This document shows positions 55,001 through 62,857 of a DNA stretch of 64,000 nt, in pieces; within the stretch, counting starts at the first letter, position 1, and each line of letters starts with the position of its first letter. Source of the stretch: an uncultured Odoribacter sp. GTDB lineage: Bacteria > Bacteroidota > Bacteroidia > Bacteroidales > Marinifilaceae. The notes under the pieces were generated by a model. It worked only from the letters and a program-made list of their open reading frames with translations, made no database searches and was not told the DNA's origin. The position numbers and the translations under genes are program-made. Where the stretch lies: positions 53,123 to 117,122 of the forward strand of contig CALUKF010000003.1 in the NCBI GenBank assembly GCA_944321145.1, read 5' to 3'.

Positions 55001-55154
55001 CTTTCTCCACAATACCTGCCAATTTTTCCGGCGTAAATACCCAATGAAGCACAATCCCCACTCCTGCCGAAAGTAGTAACAACAGAATCAACAGGCTCCA
55101 TAAAGTCCATTTGATAACCCGTTTCCAAGATTTTCTTTTCTTTTCACTACACAT
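52011..55154 (-). CDS. AsmA-like family protein
   Basis: A 1047-residue envelope protein with one N-terminal membrane helix (WTLWSLLILLLLLSAGVGIVL) followed by repeating beta-strand/loop units typical of AsmA/TamB-type proteins. It carries the AsmA N-terminal pattern (VRFSKIDLTFFSTFPDLGLEMEDV with ISTVQ), and a C-terminal segment DGTIDIYPFLVEIDRYKAAVGG that is common in the family. These proteins span the periplasm and affect lipid transport or outer-membrane assembly. It is the last gene of an envelope operon, 13 nt after the NamZ-like gene. Confidence 0.88.
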   Translation of the reverse strand: MCSEKKRKSWKRVIKWTLWSLLILLLLLSAGVGIVLHWVFTPEKLAGIVEKVADEHLDAEVRFSKIDLTFFSTFPDLGLEMEDVSVISTVQGHGTGLAEKTDSLLDMESCLITINPRAYLMRKRVIVKDFVLEKPKIYAFVDSTGLANWDVVRLAEDSTAVEMPADTLVSDSTELASGILLRDVRIRDGQVIFDDRSTQLYTRIDGLNLGIDGWLGKRRARLNLKMATDNILFWQEGELLVNKLAFGMETALRVNRDSALCRLEKAVFNVNGVRFGAEGTFRGDSVNRALDVQVKYGIHIPSLKTLLDLVPEAVLKQTDDVDVRGEVACWGKISGLYGKEKVPQIISEFRIKDGYIAYPGMPSHIDTLNLDFRAFVDLQKDSMSYLHLRDFRMRGGGTSVRVKGNVENLLEEPVVKAKVDADVNFEDFTRIFPLADGITCEGDLKAALLGNVLVSDVVNGNYGKIRIGGKLQVRDVNIFIPNDSIVANIRTAALLFASNRKNEHTLQGTDLLNGVVGYSGLDIHVKNRLHLLMDTTYLTLKTSPLRDTTAVASVSSRLKLGRTLFIVRDTLLLGLKKLTADASLKPTVRNQKVPRIHADIEVDSLRSRVMANRLNLAYANFSVDAVQNPRNKKRWMPSGTVDFRSLRAFTPFFPVRISMPGTRLRFNMNEISLDSAQLRLGRSDLRVTGNITNLMRAFFRKDTIYGELRVSSRRLNCNQLLRAMKRGTDYMEKVQAGFRDTIAGSGETDDMDEMAVVEDTTAVVGGNTLFVVPPRVDFTFQTDIGRLIFGRMRLDSIHGEMVMRNQCIQLTDLKLRSVAADMRTTAIYRAIDSLKAYAGFSLQMSDIRIDSLVYLMPALDSLFPMLRSFSGTVDFNIAADGQLDTALVVDLPTLRGAAYLDGRDLVLMDGETFAEISKKLMFKNKERNLIDSISVDLAVKDGTIDIYPFLVEIDRYKAAVGGQNNVDMTFNYHISILKSPLPFKAGLDISGNLDNLDKIKFKVTKAKYKDIFMPSRKAKVDSTQLNLKARFREMLDGIVSAPAGARR

Positions 55155-55167
55155 GCCACAATGTTTT

Positions 55168-56322
55168 TCAATAGATTAAATATTTCGCTCGCACTTGCTC
55201 AAAAGCCTCCAAATCCGCCTGCCAGCGATCTCGGATTTCCTCCTCGCTTTTCCCTGCAAGGATATCAGCCCGGAGCGTAGAAGTCCCTGCCAATTTCTCA
55301 AAGAAAGGAGTGAAAAAAGGCGCCTTCCCCCGGTAATGCTGATAAGCTGACAACAACCAATCCAGACGCAGCCGTTTCCCTGCCTTCACCGCTTCATATT
55401 TGTCCCTCAAATCCATACCATAACACACCTGTCCTTCACATTTGGGATGCAGGCTCATGCCGGGAATGCTCCTCGGGGTAAAAGCATAAGGCATGCCCGC
55501 CAAGTCAGGATGTCCGAAAACCTGAAAAGGCGTATCAGTGCCCCGCCCTTCACTAACCACAGTCCCCTCAAAGAAGCAGACTGACGGATAAAGCATCACC
55601 GACACTTTGTCCGGCAAATTAGGCGAAGGCTTCCGCGGTAATTCCACCGCCATATCCCGTTTCCACCCCTGACAAGGAATTACCGTCAAGTCACAAGTTT
55701 CACCTCCTGCCAGCCACCCCTCGCCATTAATCATCCGGGCATATTCACCTATTGTCATGCCATAAACCACCGGCACGGGATGCATGCCGACAAAAGAACG
55801 GTGCTCCGGCTCTAATACCGGACCATCCACATAAAAAGCATTGGGATTCGGACGGTCCATCACCACCAATGGAATGCCCTCCTCAGCACAGGCTTCCATT
55901 ACATAATGAAGCGTCGAAAGGTAGGTATAAAAACGCACGCCCACATCCTGTATGTCGAACACCATGACCTCTATGTCCTCCAAATCCTCTACCGTTGGTT
56001 TCTTTTTCTTGCCATACAAGGAAATTACCGGCAAACCGGTCGCCTCATCCCGATAATCCCCCACTGCCGCCCCCGCATCCGCATCGCCCCGGAAACCATG
56101 CTCCGGACAAAAAATACGCACCAAGTCTACCCCTTTCTCTCGCAAAAAATCCACCGTATGCATCTCCCCAACCACTGCCGTATGGTTCGCCACAATTCCC
56201 ACCTTCTTGCCCGACAATAGTTTTTCATACTGCACAAAATTACCGCTGCCCGGCACTACAGCCGACGCCATGCCCCACAAAAGTACGAGGCACACAGACA
56301 GTAACCAATTCTTCCCCATCAT
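55168..56322 (-). CDS. DUF1343 protein, NamZ-like exo-beta-N-acetylmuramidase
   Basis: A 384-residue secreted protein (signal MMGKNWLLSVCLVLLWGMASA). It has VGIVANHTAVVG, VRIFCPEHGFRGDADAGAAVGDY and VMVFDIQDVGVRFYTY, which place it in DUF1343. Members characterised as NamZ release MurNAc from the non-reducing ends of peptidoglycan fragments. Start overlaps the stop of the DUF4837 gene by 4 nt. A role in peptidoglycan recycling is inferred. Confidence 0.88.
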   Translation of the reverse strand: MMGKNWLLSVCLVLLWGMASAVVPGSGNFVQYEKLLSGKKVGIVANHTAVVGEMHTVDFLREKGVDLVRIFCPEHGFRGDADAGAAVGDYRDEATGLPVISLYGKKKKPTVEDLEDIEVMVFDIQDVGVRFYTYLSTLHYVMEACAEEGIPLVVMDRPNPNAFYVDGPVLEPEHRSFVGMHPVPVVYGMTIGEYARMINGEGWLAGGETCDLTVIPCQGWKRDMAVELPRKPSPNLPDKVSVMLYPSVCFFEGTVVSEGRGTDTPFQVFGHPDLAGMPYAFTPRSIPGMSLHPKCEGQVCYGMDLRDKYEAVKAGKRLRLDWLLSAYQHYRGKAPFFTPFFEKLAGTSTLRADILAGKSEEEIRDRWQADLEAFEQVRAKYLIY

Positions 56323-57350
56323 TTCTTGTCGTTTTTCACCTTTTCCTCCGGCAAATCCATCTGCATGGAGAATATGATGCTTTCCACTTGCCGCAACATA
56401 TTCCGTTTTTTCCCATCCGGCGCATATACGTATGCCATCAAGTAAAGTACCCGGTTATGCTGCTCGTCCAACACTACATTCAAGACAAAAGGACCTCCCA
56501 TGTAATCATTCTCCACTTGCCATAATCCCCGAATCAACATAGCATAATGCCCTCCGTCATACTGATAGTTTGCCACAGACATGGGCGTACGCATATCCAA
56601 AGCCATCCAAGTGCTGTCTAAAGGACCGGGAATGTATTTCCCGATTTCCTCATTTACCTGGTCGAGAATGACTTGATAGTTCAATTGGCTCTCATGCTCG
56701 TATGGTTTCTGGAAGAAAATAAATCCCCGGCTGTCCACATTCGTCTCGTAAGACGACCAAACAAAATCCGCCGTGTCCTTGTTGATATTATACCCGCCCG
56801 GGCAATACAACAAGATATCATACTTATCCCGGAAAAAACGGAACACTTTTTCGTTCGGTGTCTTTTTGTAAATTGAAATCAGGCGGTCACGCTCTGCCTT
56901 CAAATACACGTTCATCATCAAATCCTTGTTCTCCCGGAACAATTCATTAAATGCCTCCACGGAAGGCGCCGTAATTTTAAATACTTTTTGTGTACGTGCC
57001 CAAGGACTGTCTGAATAGACAAGCGTCGCCGAATCCACCTCATTCGACAAAGACACCATCAACACATTCCGGTGCGCTTTCACCGACCGGTCAAAATTTG
57101 ACAACGGCAAATTTATCATGTCAAACATAGGTTCCGCCTGGGGCAAACCCATTTGCGATTGCCCGAAAAATGCCCGGATAGTATCCCCCATCGGGCTCTC
57201 CCAACGGGCTTTCGGCATAATTACCAACAATTCATTCGTAGCGCCCGTTACCGGCTGCGTGGCAGACCCGCCTGTTCCCTGCTCTTTACAGGAAAAAAAA
57301 GCCGTCCCCAAAAACAAAACAACCAAAAGCAAAAAAACTGTCCTTTTCAT
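56319..57350 (-). CDS. DUF4837 lipoprotein
   Basis: A 343-residue lipoprotein (lipobox TAFFSCKE) in the DUF4837 family, known only from Bacteroidota. It begins with NELLVIMPKARWESPMGD and has YDILLYCPGGYNINKDTADF and RGLWQVENDYMGGPFVL. No catalytic motif is visible. It overlaps the NamZ-like gene (ATGA) and follows DUF3108 by 30 nt, so it belongs to the same envelope operon. Confidence 0.82.
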   Translation of the reverse strand: MKRTVFLLLVVLFLGTAFFSCKEQGTGGSATQPVTGATNELLVIMPKARWESPMGDTIRAFFGQSQMGLPQAEPMFDMINLPLSNFDRSVKAHRNVLMVSLSNEVDSATLVYSDSPWARTQKVFKITAPSVEAFNELFRENKDLMMNVYLKAERDRLISIYKKTPNEKVFRFFRDKYDILLYCPGGYNINKDTADFVWSSYETNVDSRGFIFFQKPYEHESQLNYQVILDQVNEEIGKYIPGPLDSTWMALDMRTPMSVANYQYDGGHYAMLIRGLWQVENDYMGGPFVLNVVLDEQHNRVLYLMAYVYAPDGKKRNMLRQVESIIFSMQMDLPEEKVKNDKK

Positions 57351-57380
57351 CGCATTTATTTTAAATTAAAACATTTCTCC

Positions 57381-58154
57381 CTATTCCCGCACAAGCACTT
57401 TGCTCTCGTCCGGGACCAACATGGCTTTCACCGACCCGATTAAAATCTTCGCCTCCACCATTAACGGCAGGCGGAACTGGTCTTTGCTCACCCAGATTTT
57501 CATTCCCTCCCCGCCTCTAAACACATTGCCTTCCACCAACAGCGGCGAGAACACATAACACTCCCTGCGCTGCCCGGCAACTTTTATCTTTTCCGTTCCC
57601 AAATAGCGGATATACAGATCATAAATCTCGCTGTCTATCAATATGCGGATGGGTATCAAATCCCTCTCCCGGTATTTGTCGAAATCCAATTCCCGAGCCC
57701 ACCAGGCGACCGACAACATATCGTATGTCTCCGGCTTCAAATGCACCGTGTCCGTCCGCTGGAATTTGCCGATGCGGTTGATATTGCCGATAACAACCGA
57801 ATCCGCATAATGGAACTGGTAGTGGAATGTCTTGTGGTAATCCGCCTCATGCGCCATCCGCGAAAACTCATACGGGAAAAAAGTTTTCTTGTCGTGGTGT
57901 GAAACCAACGTATCGCGCAACCTGAAAAAAGAATCCCAGAACGGCAACGAAGTCCCCACCGCCTCCAGGCAATTAGCATTCGGGTATTTCTCCGAATCCG
58001 TCGTCGAAAACACCACCTTTCCTGCTTTAATCCAAATAAAGCCCCAATTGTAATAACCGTCATACACCAACTTCTCCAAAGTCGGGTACTTCGATTGGGC
58101 ACTCAAAGCCAAACTGCCTGCCAAAAGCCAAAACAAAACAAACCCCTTTTTCAT
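57381..58154 (-). CDS. DUF3108 secreted protein
   Basis: A 257-residue protein with a signal peptide (MKKGFVLFWLLAGSLALSAQ) and the DUF3108 pattern: YNWGFIWIKAGKVVF, RDTLVSHHDKKTFFPYEF and GMKIWVSKDQFRLPLMVEAKILIGSVKAML. Such proteins are predicted to bind lipids or polysaccharide in the periplasm. It starts 2 nt after the Ig-like gene. Confidence 0.86.
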   Translation of the reverse strand: MKKGFVLFWLLAGSLALSAQSKYPTLEKLVYDGYYNWGFIWIKAGKVVFSTTDSEKYPNANCLEAVGTSLPFWDSFFRLRDTLVSHHDKKTFFPYEFSRMAHEADYHKTFHYQFHYADSVVIGNINRIGKFQRTDTVHLKPETYDMLSVAWWARELDFDKYRERDLIPIRILIDSEIYDLYIRYLGTEKIKVAGQRRECYVFSPLLVEGNVFRGGEGMKIWVSKDQFRLPLMVEAKILIGSVKAMLVPDESKVLVRE

Positions 58155-58156
58155 AC

Positions 58157-60031
58157 CTATTTCTTTTCTTTCTTGATTACAACATCATGATTCCCTCCCA
58201 CTTCGAAATCCTGCTCAATATCGAAATTCTGCTTTACATCTATTTCCCCGCGCATGTACACAATCACCTCCGGCTGCTGGTGCTTCAGGTACAATCCCGT
58301 GTCCCATTTCCCATTCCCGTTTGCGTCCAATATTGCCCGCACCCCGTATTTGCCTTCCGGCAGCAAATCAAACACCAACTCCCCGTCCTGCGCAATCGTC
58401 TTGGACTGCACAATATTATAAGTACGCTTTCCGTTTTCCGACTTCCCGCTGTCCGCCTTGTACAACTGCACAATCGTCTGCCCCGTCACTCCATGCAACA
58501 AAAGAATAATCTTCCCATAATACTCTTCCGTCCGCACCTTGAACTTCTTTTCCAACTTGTCATTAAAACGCCCGTAAATGTCATAAATCGTCGCCGAATC
58601 AATCTCCAACTGATACTCCCCTCCCGGTTTCCATGCCGCATCCAAATAAATCCTCCTCACGCGCCGCGGGTCATCCGCCACCTCAAACGGGATCGGTTGG
58701 TACACCGTATCTACTTTTTCCGAGAGGCGGATGCTGTCCAATGTCGTCTTGTCTATCGGACGTCCAAACTCCAAGTACAACCGTGCCCCCAAATCCAAAT
58801 CTCCCGAAATACTGGGTTTCACCTCCAAAAACTCCACCTTCTGCTGCTCATCCTCCTTGCGCTTCGCATTCCCCTTCTTCTCCTTGGTTCTAAAAGTATA
58901 GCGCGTAGTGTCTGCTACACGCGTCCATTGCCCCGTACTGTCCGAACGCAAATAAGACAAAATCACGTTCAACGTGTCCCGCTTATACGCCGTCGAATCC
59001 TTAATCCAATACGTCAGCGTATCATTCCCCACGCTATGCTCCTTGAAATACCAATCTTCCGGCAACGGCTCCGTGGCAAGCGTATCCCACAACGTCAACT
59101 CCAATTCGTTATCTCCCGGAATGCTGAAAATAAAATGCAACTGCTCCCGCTCCTTGCGTTCATCCTCGACCAAATACAATTGCGTCAGCTTCTCCAAGAA
59201 AAGCCGCAAATACAAATCACTGGGACCATACGCCAAATAATCCGTCCGCACAATGCTGTCCCGCCAAATCGTATCCGACTGCACAATCCGGTCAATCAGG
59301 CGGAATGTATCCACCCGCGTCGCCGGCTCCACAATCGGAAGCACCGCCGTGTCCATCCACGCGAACATCTCCGACTCCGGCGTATATTTCTTATCCCGGT
59401 TCGCATCCTCTATCGCCATCACACGATAGCGTGCCTCCCGCAAATTTGTCAAACGGAAATTCCCCGAGCTATCCGTCCTCGCAATGTAATCCGGCAAGTG
59501 CTTCAACGGAATGGAATCCCCCTCCTGCTCATACAAAGCGACCAACACCCCCATTACCGGCTCATACGACTCCGCATTTACCACCGTACCCCCCAACTCC
59601 AAGGTATCTATCACGCTGCCCGTTGAAAACACATAACGGTAAAAACCCAACGGATTGCTCTCATTGTTATCCACAATCGCATCCGCAAAGTCCATGCTAT
59701 ACGTCGTATTCTCCCGCAAAGAATCCGGAATCGCCACCTGCACATACTTCCCCTTCAAGGTCACCCGCGGGTCTTTTTCCACCGGAGGCGAAAAAATAAA
59801 CTTATTATTGATGTCATTCAACTGCACAAACTCATCAAAATAAATATTCACCCGTTTCTCCGTAAAATTGGTCGTAAACGACAAAGGGCGTTCTTCCACC
59901 ACATGCGGCGGCGTCTCATCCTTCGGTCCCCCTTCCGGGTAACCGCGGTTCGCGCAACTGTACACACACGCCGCCACAACCACTGCCCACAGCCCGTTCA
60001 GGCGAAATATATCTCGTACGATCCGATTCAT
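58157..60031 (-). CDS. Ig-like domain (Big_5) lipoprotein
   Basis: A 624-residue lipoprotein (CVYSCANRGYPEGGPKDETPP). The N-terminal domain is of the bacterial Ig-like Big_5 type (FVQLNDINNKFIFSPPVEKDP), followed by carboxypeptidase-like beta domains (LGGTVVNAESYEPVMGVLVALYEQ). It is found next to DUF3108 and DUF4837 genes in many Bacteroidota. I chose the ATG at 60031 because MNRIVRDIFRLNGLW is a better signal; the ORF extends 8 codons upstream. Confidence 0.83.
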   Translation of the reverse strand: MNRIVRDIFRLNGLWAVVVAACVYSCANRGYPEGGPKDETPPHVVEERPLSFTTNFTEKRVNIYFDEFVQLNDINNKFIFSPPVEKDPRVTLKGKYVQVAIPDSLRENTTYSMDFADAIVDNNESNPLGFYRYVFSTGSVIDTLELGGTVVNAESYEPVMGVLVALYEQEGDSIPLKHLPDYIARTDSSGNFRLTNLREARYRVMAIEDANRDKKYTPESEMFAWMDTAVLPIVEPATRVDTFRLIDRIVQSDTIWRDSIVRTDYLAYGPSDLYLRLFLEKLTQLYLVEDERKEREQLHFIFSIPGDNELELTLWDTLATEPLPEDWYFKEHSVGNDTLTYWIKDSTAYKRDTLNVILSYLRSDSTGQWTRVADTTRYTFRTKEKKGNAKRKEDEQQKVEFLEVKPSISGDLDLGARLYLEFGRPIDKTTLDSIRLSEKVDTVYQPIPFEVADDPRRVRRIYLDAAWKPGGEYQLEIDSATIYDIYGRFNDKLEKKFKVRTEEYYGKIILLLHGVTGQTIVQLYKADSGKSENGKRTYNIVQSKTIAQDGELVFDLLPEGKYGVRAILDANGNGKWDTGLYLKHQQPEVIVYMRGEIDVKQNFDIEQDFEVGGNHDVVIKKEKK

Positions 60032-60148
60032 TTTCTGTCCTTTTTCCATGTTCAATCATAACATCACAAGTACAAAAATAGTAATTTCAACCGGAAATAC
60101 GAAATTACAGAAAAATTTTTCACCGCCTGCCCCAACGCCACTGCCCCC

Positions 60149-61150
60149 TTACTCCCGCTTATACTCGTACAAATTGTATTCTTTCGAGCCGTAGAGCCGG
60201 TCGCCAATGGCAAAACAGCGGTAATCCCCCAAGCCCACTCCTTCCGCCTGCTGCCACCGCTCCATCTCGAAATCGAACACAAAGCACAAGTCTGTCCCCA
60301 TCTCGTAGGCGTATGCATAATCCCGCCCGTCCGCGTGCAGCGTGAACGTCCGCACCTTCTCCGGCATCACTGGGAACTCCTCCGGGCGCAACGGTTCCTG
60401 CCGCTCCCAGGTCAGCGTCTCCGGCACAAACCGCCAGCAGTCGCGGTACGCCTCCAACTCCGTCCCAAAGCACAAATAATGCGCCTCCCCCGACGAAATC
60501 ACCGCCGCATTTTCCCTCGGGTTCACGTCCATCGACTCCACCCTTCGCCATCCCTCCGTGGGCGAAAACTCATAAAAATCTCCGCAGTACTTATACTCGG
60601 CAAAACCGACAGGCATGTATCCCGTCCCCACATACGCCTTCTCCCCTGCCACGAACGCCACCGCCCCCGTCCTTCCTCCGCCGGGAAAAGGCGCCGGCAC
60701 TGAATCCCAAGTATCCTCCCACGGATCGTACCACCAAAAATCCGACAAATACTGCGTCCCTATCTCAAAAGGCTTCCTGTCCAACGCGACTCCCAGTCCC
60801 ACATAAATCCTCCCAAACAACGAGAACGCCACCGCCCCCTTCCGGCTCCTACCCGGAAACGGCGCACATTCCATGAAATCACTCCACCCCCTTTTATAAG
60901 AAAACCATGAACGGCTTTCATCTTCCTCATCACTTTCAATTACCAACATATCCCTTAATCCGGTAAAATACATACTATCACACACCTCCTCAACCACTCC
61001 ATCTGGATAAGCCAATGGAAAAATTCCTACATGCTCCCACATCCCCTGCCCCAGCGGATACTCCGCTACTTTTTCCTCCTCTTTCTCACATCCTCCGCAA
61101 AGGATTCCGGCAATCGCAAACATCCACACCCATTTGTTTTTCCGTTTCAT
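60149..61150 (-). CDS. Kelch-like beta-propeller lipoprotein
   Basis: A 333-residue lipoprotein (AGILCGGCEKEE) with kelch-like repeats: GAVAFSLFGRIYVGLGV, FWWYDPWEDTWDSV, GAVAFVAGEKAYVGTGYM and SGEAHYLCFGT. These predict a beta-propeller. It is 93 nt before the Ig-like gene. It is unrelated to the propeller lipoproteins of the 30-40 kb array. Ligand unknown. Confidence 0.8.
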   Translation of the reverse strand: MKRKNKWVWMFAIAGILCGGCEKEEEKVAEYPLGQGMWEHVGIFPLAYPDGVVEEVCDSMYFTGLRDMLVIESDEEDESRSWFSYKRGWSDFMECAPFPGRSRKGAVAFSLFGRIYVGLGVALDRKPFEIGTQYLSDFWWYDPWEDTWDSVPAPFPGGGRTGAVAFVAGEKAYVGTGYMPVGFAEYKYCGDFYEFSPTEGWRRVESMDVNPRENAAVISSGEAHYLCFGTELEAYRDCWRFVPETLTWERQEPLRPEEFPVMPEKVRTFTLHADGRDYAYAYEMGTDLCFVFDFEMERWQQAEGVGLGDYRCFAIGDRLYGSKEYNLYEYKRE

Positions 61151-61294
61151 AACAAAATCATTTTAACCATTATACATCAAATGTTCCACACGCTGTCCTC
61201 CACTTTTTATGTGCCGCAAATGTATGCCTTTTCTTTTGAATCAACAAAGAAAAACTGCTACCTATTATTCCGCTCCTCCCAATATCTCCACAAG

Positions 61295-61648
61295 TTAAGA
61301 TCCACTCAATTCAACATAATATTTTTCTATAAAAGGTTTTAGCACAGGGATATCATCCTCTATTGTATTCCATAATTGAATTGGCTTTATTTTATAATAA
61401 CCATGAACCAACACATGACGCATGCCTTCTATTGCTTCCCACTCCACCTCTGGATGAGTTTCTTTAAATTCCTTTGTCAGCATATAAACCGCTTCCCCTA
61501 TGATCTCCACATGTTTCACAAAACCATAAAACAATATGGAATCACCCGCCACCTCCTCAAAAGTATAACGACTTTTATTTTCCAATAATACATTAATTGC
61601 ATCCAAAATATGCTTTAAACGCCACTCATCCTTAATTTTTTCTCTCAT
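61295..61648 (-). CDS. hepT: HEPN toxin of an MNT-HepT pair
   Basis: A 117-residue HEPN-domain RNase toxin (DUF86). The active-site motif RHVLVHGYY near residue 81 matches the R-X4-H-X-Y signature exactly. It overlaps the MNT gene by 17 nt. In MntA/HepT systems the MNT protein silences HepT by adding AMP to its tyrosine. All the key residues look intact. Confidence 0.85.
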   Translation of the reverse strand: MREKIKDEWRLKHILDAINVLLENKSRYTFEEVAGDSILFYGFVKHVEIIGEAVYMLTKEFKETHPEVEWEAIEGMRHVLVHGYYKIKPIQLWNTIEDDIPVLKPFIEKYYVELSGS

Positions 61649-61940
61649 AAATCAAGATTTTGTCACGTTCAACATTATCTTCGGCAAAAGAAAGAAGTCT
61701 TCCTTCTTCTACAAGATCTACCTCCCTGCCCAAAAGTTTCCGCAAAGCGCATGCAATTTTTACAATGCCCAATAAACTTAGAGACTCGCTATTCTGATAA
61801 CGCACTAAAATATCCACATCACTGCCTGCTGTTTCTTCTCCTCGGGAACATGACCCAAACAACCAAGCCTTCTCTATCGGCTGCCCTGCCAGATAGGCTT
61901 GGATTCTCGGAATCATCGCTTGCACATCAACACTCAGCAT
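61632..61940 (-). CDS. mntA: MNT-type nucleotidyltransferase antitoxin
   Basis: A 102-residue minimal nucleotidyltransferase. The catalytic pattern is LFGSCSRGEE followed by SDVDILVRY near residues 30-47. It is upstream of and overlaps hepT by 17 nt, as in characterised antitoxin-toxin pairs. The start at 61940 is the first ATG after promoter 61965-61994. Confidence 0.85.
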   Translation of the reverse strand: MLSVDVQAMIPRIQAYLAGQPIEKAWLFGSCSRGEETAGSDVDILVRYQNSESLSLLGIVKIACALRKLLGREVDLVEEGRLLSFAEDNVERDKILIYERKN

Positions 61941-61964
61941 AATTTCTATTTTTTAATCTTTCCA

Positions 61965-61994
61965 CAAAGATACAAAATACTTACGAAATTCAAA
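61965..61994 (-). promoter_or_regulatory. Bacteroides-type promoter for mntA-hepT
   Basis: On the minus strand TTTG (61991-61994), 18 nt, TATCTTTG (61965-61972), then 24 nt to the ATG of mntA. Confidence 0.6.
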
Positions 61995-62016
61995 CGTTCC
62001 GAGCGAATTTCTTCAT

Positions 62017-62694
62017 TCACCCCTCCCGTTCCTCCCAATACCGCTGGTAGTCATCCGACAATTTCATCAGGAAGCCGTGCGGTTCCGCCCGTTTCCCCAA
62101 ATCCCCCAGCCGACGGCAAGGGTCATCCAGCACAGGCAAATGGAAGAAAGCCTGCAAATGCTGGAAATAACATTTCTTGCTCCTGTCCCCCTGCACCGGT
62201 TTCACCCACTGCAAACACCACAACGCGTCAAACAACGCCAGCAAGGCAATCGCATCCCCCTGCCACGCATAATTCCCCTGCACAAGCGGCGCAAACTCCC
62301 GGCACAGCCGGCACAATCCGCACCACGCCAGGTATTGGATGTTCAGGTATGCCGACAACAGGCAGCGGCATTGCGCATTCAACTCCCCCAACTCCACCGC
62401 CGACTTGTCCCGAAAAACCAGCACATTCCGGTGCGCCACCACCTTCCCGTCCTCCAGCACAAACAACTTCCCCATCTCCTCCAATTGAATCTCCAAATAC
62501 CGCCGCTCAAATTCCTGCAGGTTCCGCGTATTCAATTCCTTCCACACCTGCCCCAACAAACGATTGCAGAATTCCTGATACTTCTGCCGGCTGCGGAACT
62601 GGTTAAAATGACAGACCGGCTGTGTCTCCGAAGCACTGAAATAAACGTCCACGTGCATCAAATCAGCAATGCACTTCTCAAACATTGTCAACAT
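62017..62694 (-). CDS. RteC-like regulatory protein
   Basis: A 225-residue soluble protein that resembles RteC in layout: an N-terminal part with FRSRQKYQEFCNRLL and LQEFERRYLEIQLEE, and a C-terminal helical region with YAWQGDAIALLALFDALWCLQW, CYFQHLQAFFHLPVLD and FLMKLSDDYQRYW. RteC controls excision of Bacteroides conjugative transposons. No such element is visible here, so this may be an isolated gene. Start uncertain: an in-frame ATG at 62724 is possible. Confidence 0.45.
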   Translation of the reverse strand: MLTMFEKCIADLMHVDVYFSASETQPVCHFNQFRSRQKYQEFCNRLLGQVWKELNTRNLQEFERRYLEIQLEEMGKLFVLEDGKVVAHRNVLVFRDKSAVELGELNAQCRCLLSAYLNIQYLAWCGLCRLCREFAPLVQGNYAWQGDAIALLALFDALWCLQWVKPVQGDRSKKCYFQHLQAFFHLPVLDDPCRRLGDLGKRAEPHGFLMKLSDDYQRYWEEREG

Positions 62695-62742
62695 ATTGTA
62701 CAACTTTAGATTATTAATTAGCAAACGTCAAAGCACAACAAA

Positions 62743-62762
62743 CCCGCCCCCGAAGGGGCAGG
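62743..62762 (-). terminator. Terminator of the downstream flavoprotein gene
   Basis: CCTGCCCC and GGGGCGGG form an 8-bp stem closed by a TTCG tetraloop on the minus strand, followed by TTTGTTGTG. Confidence 0.7.
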
Positions 62763-62857
62763 TCCTATTGATCCATTATACAGCTATATATGCAATTCTT
62801 TTTTACAACAAAGATTCAAAATACATCTGAAATTTCTTTCACCTAATCCTTAAAGAT

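Noticed and set aside
58187..59626. 479-codon plus-strand open frame opposite the Ig-like gene
   Set aside because: Arg/Ile/His-rich shadow composition; the minus-strand lipoprotein has clear family motifs.
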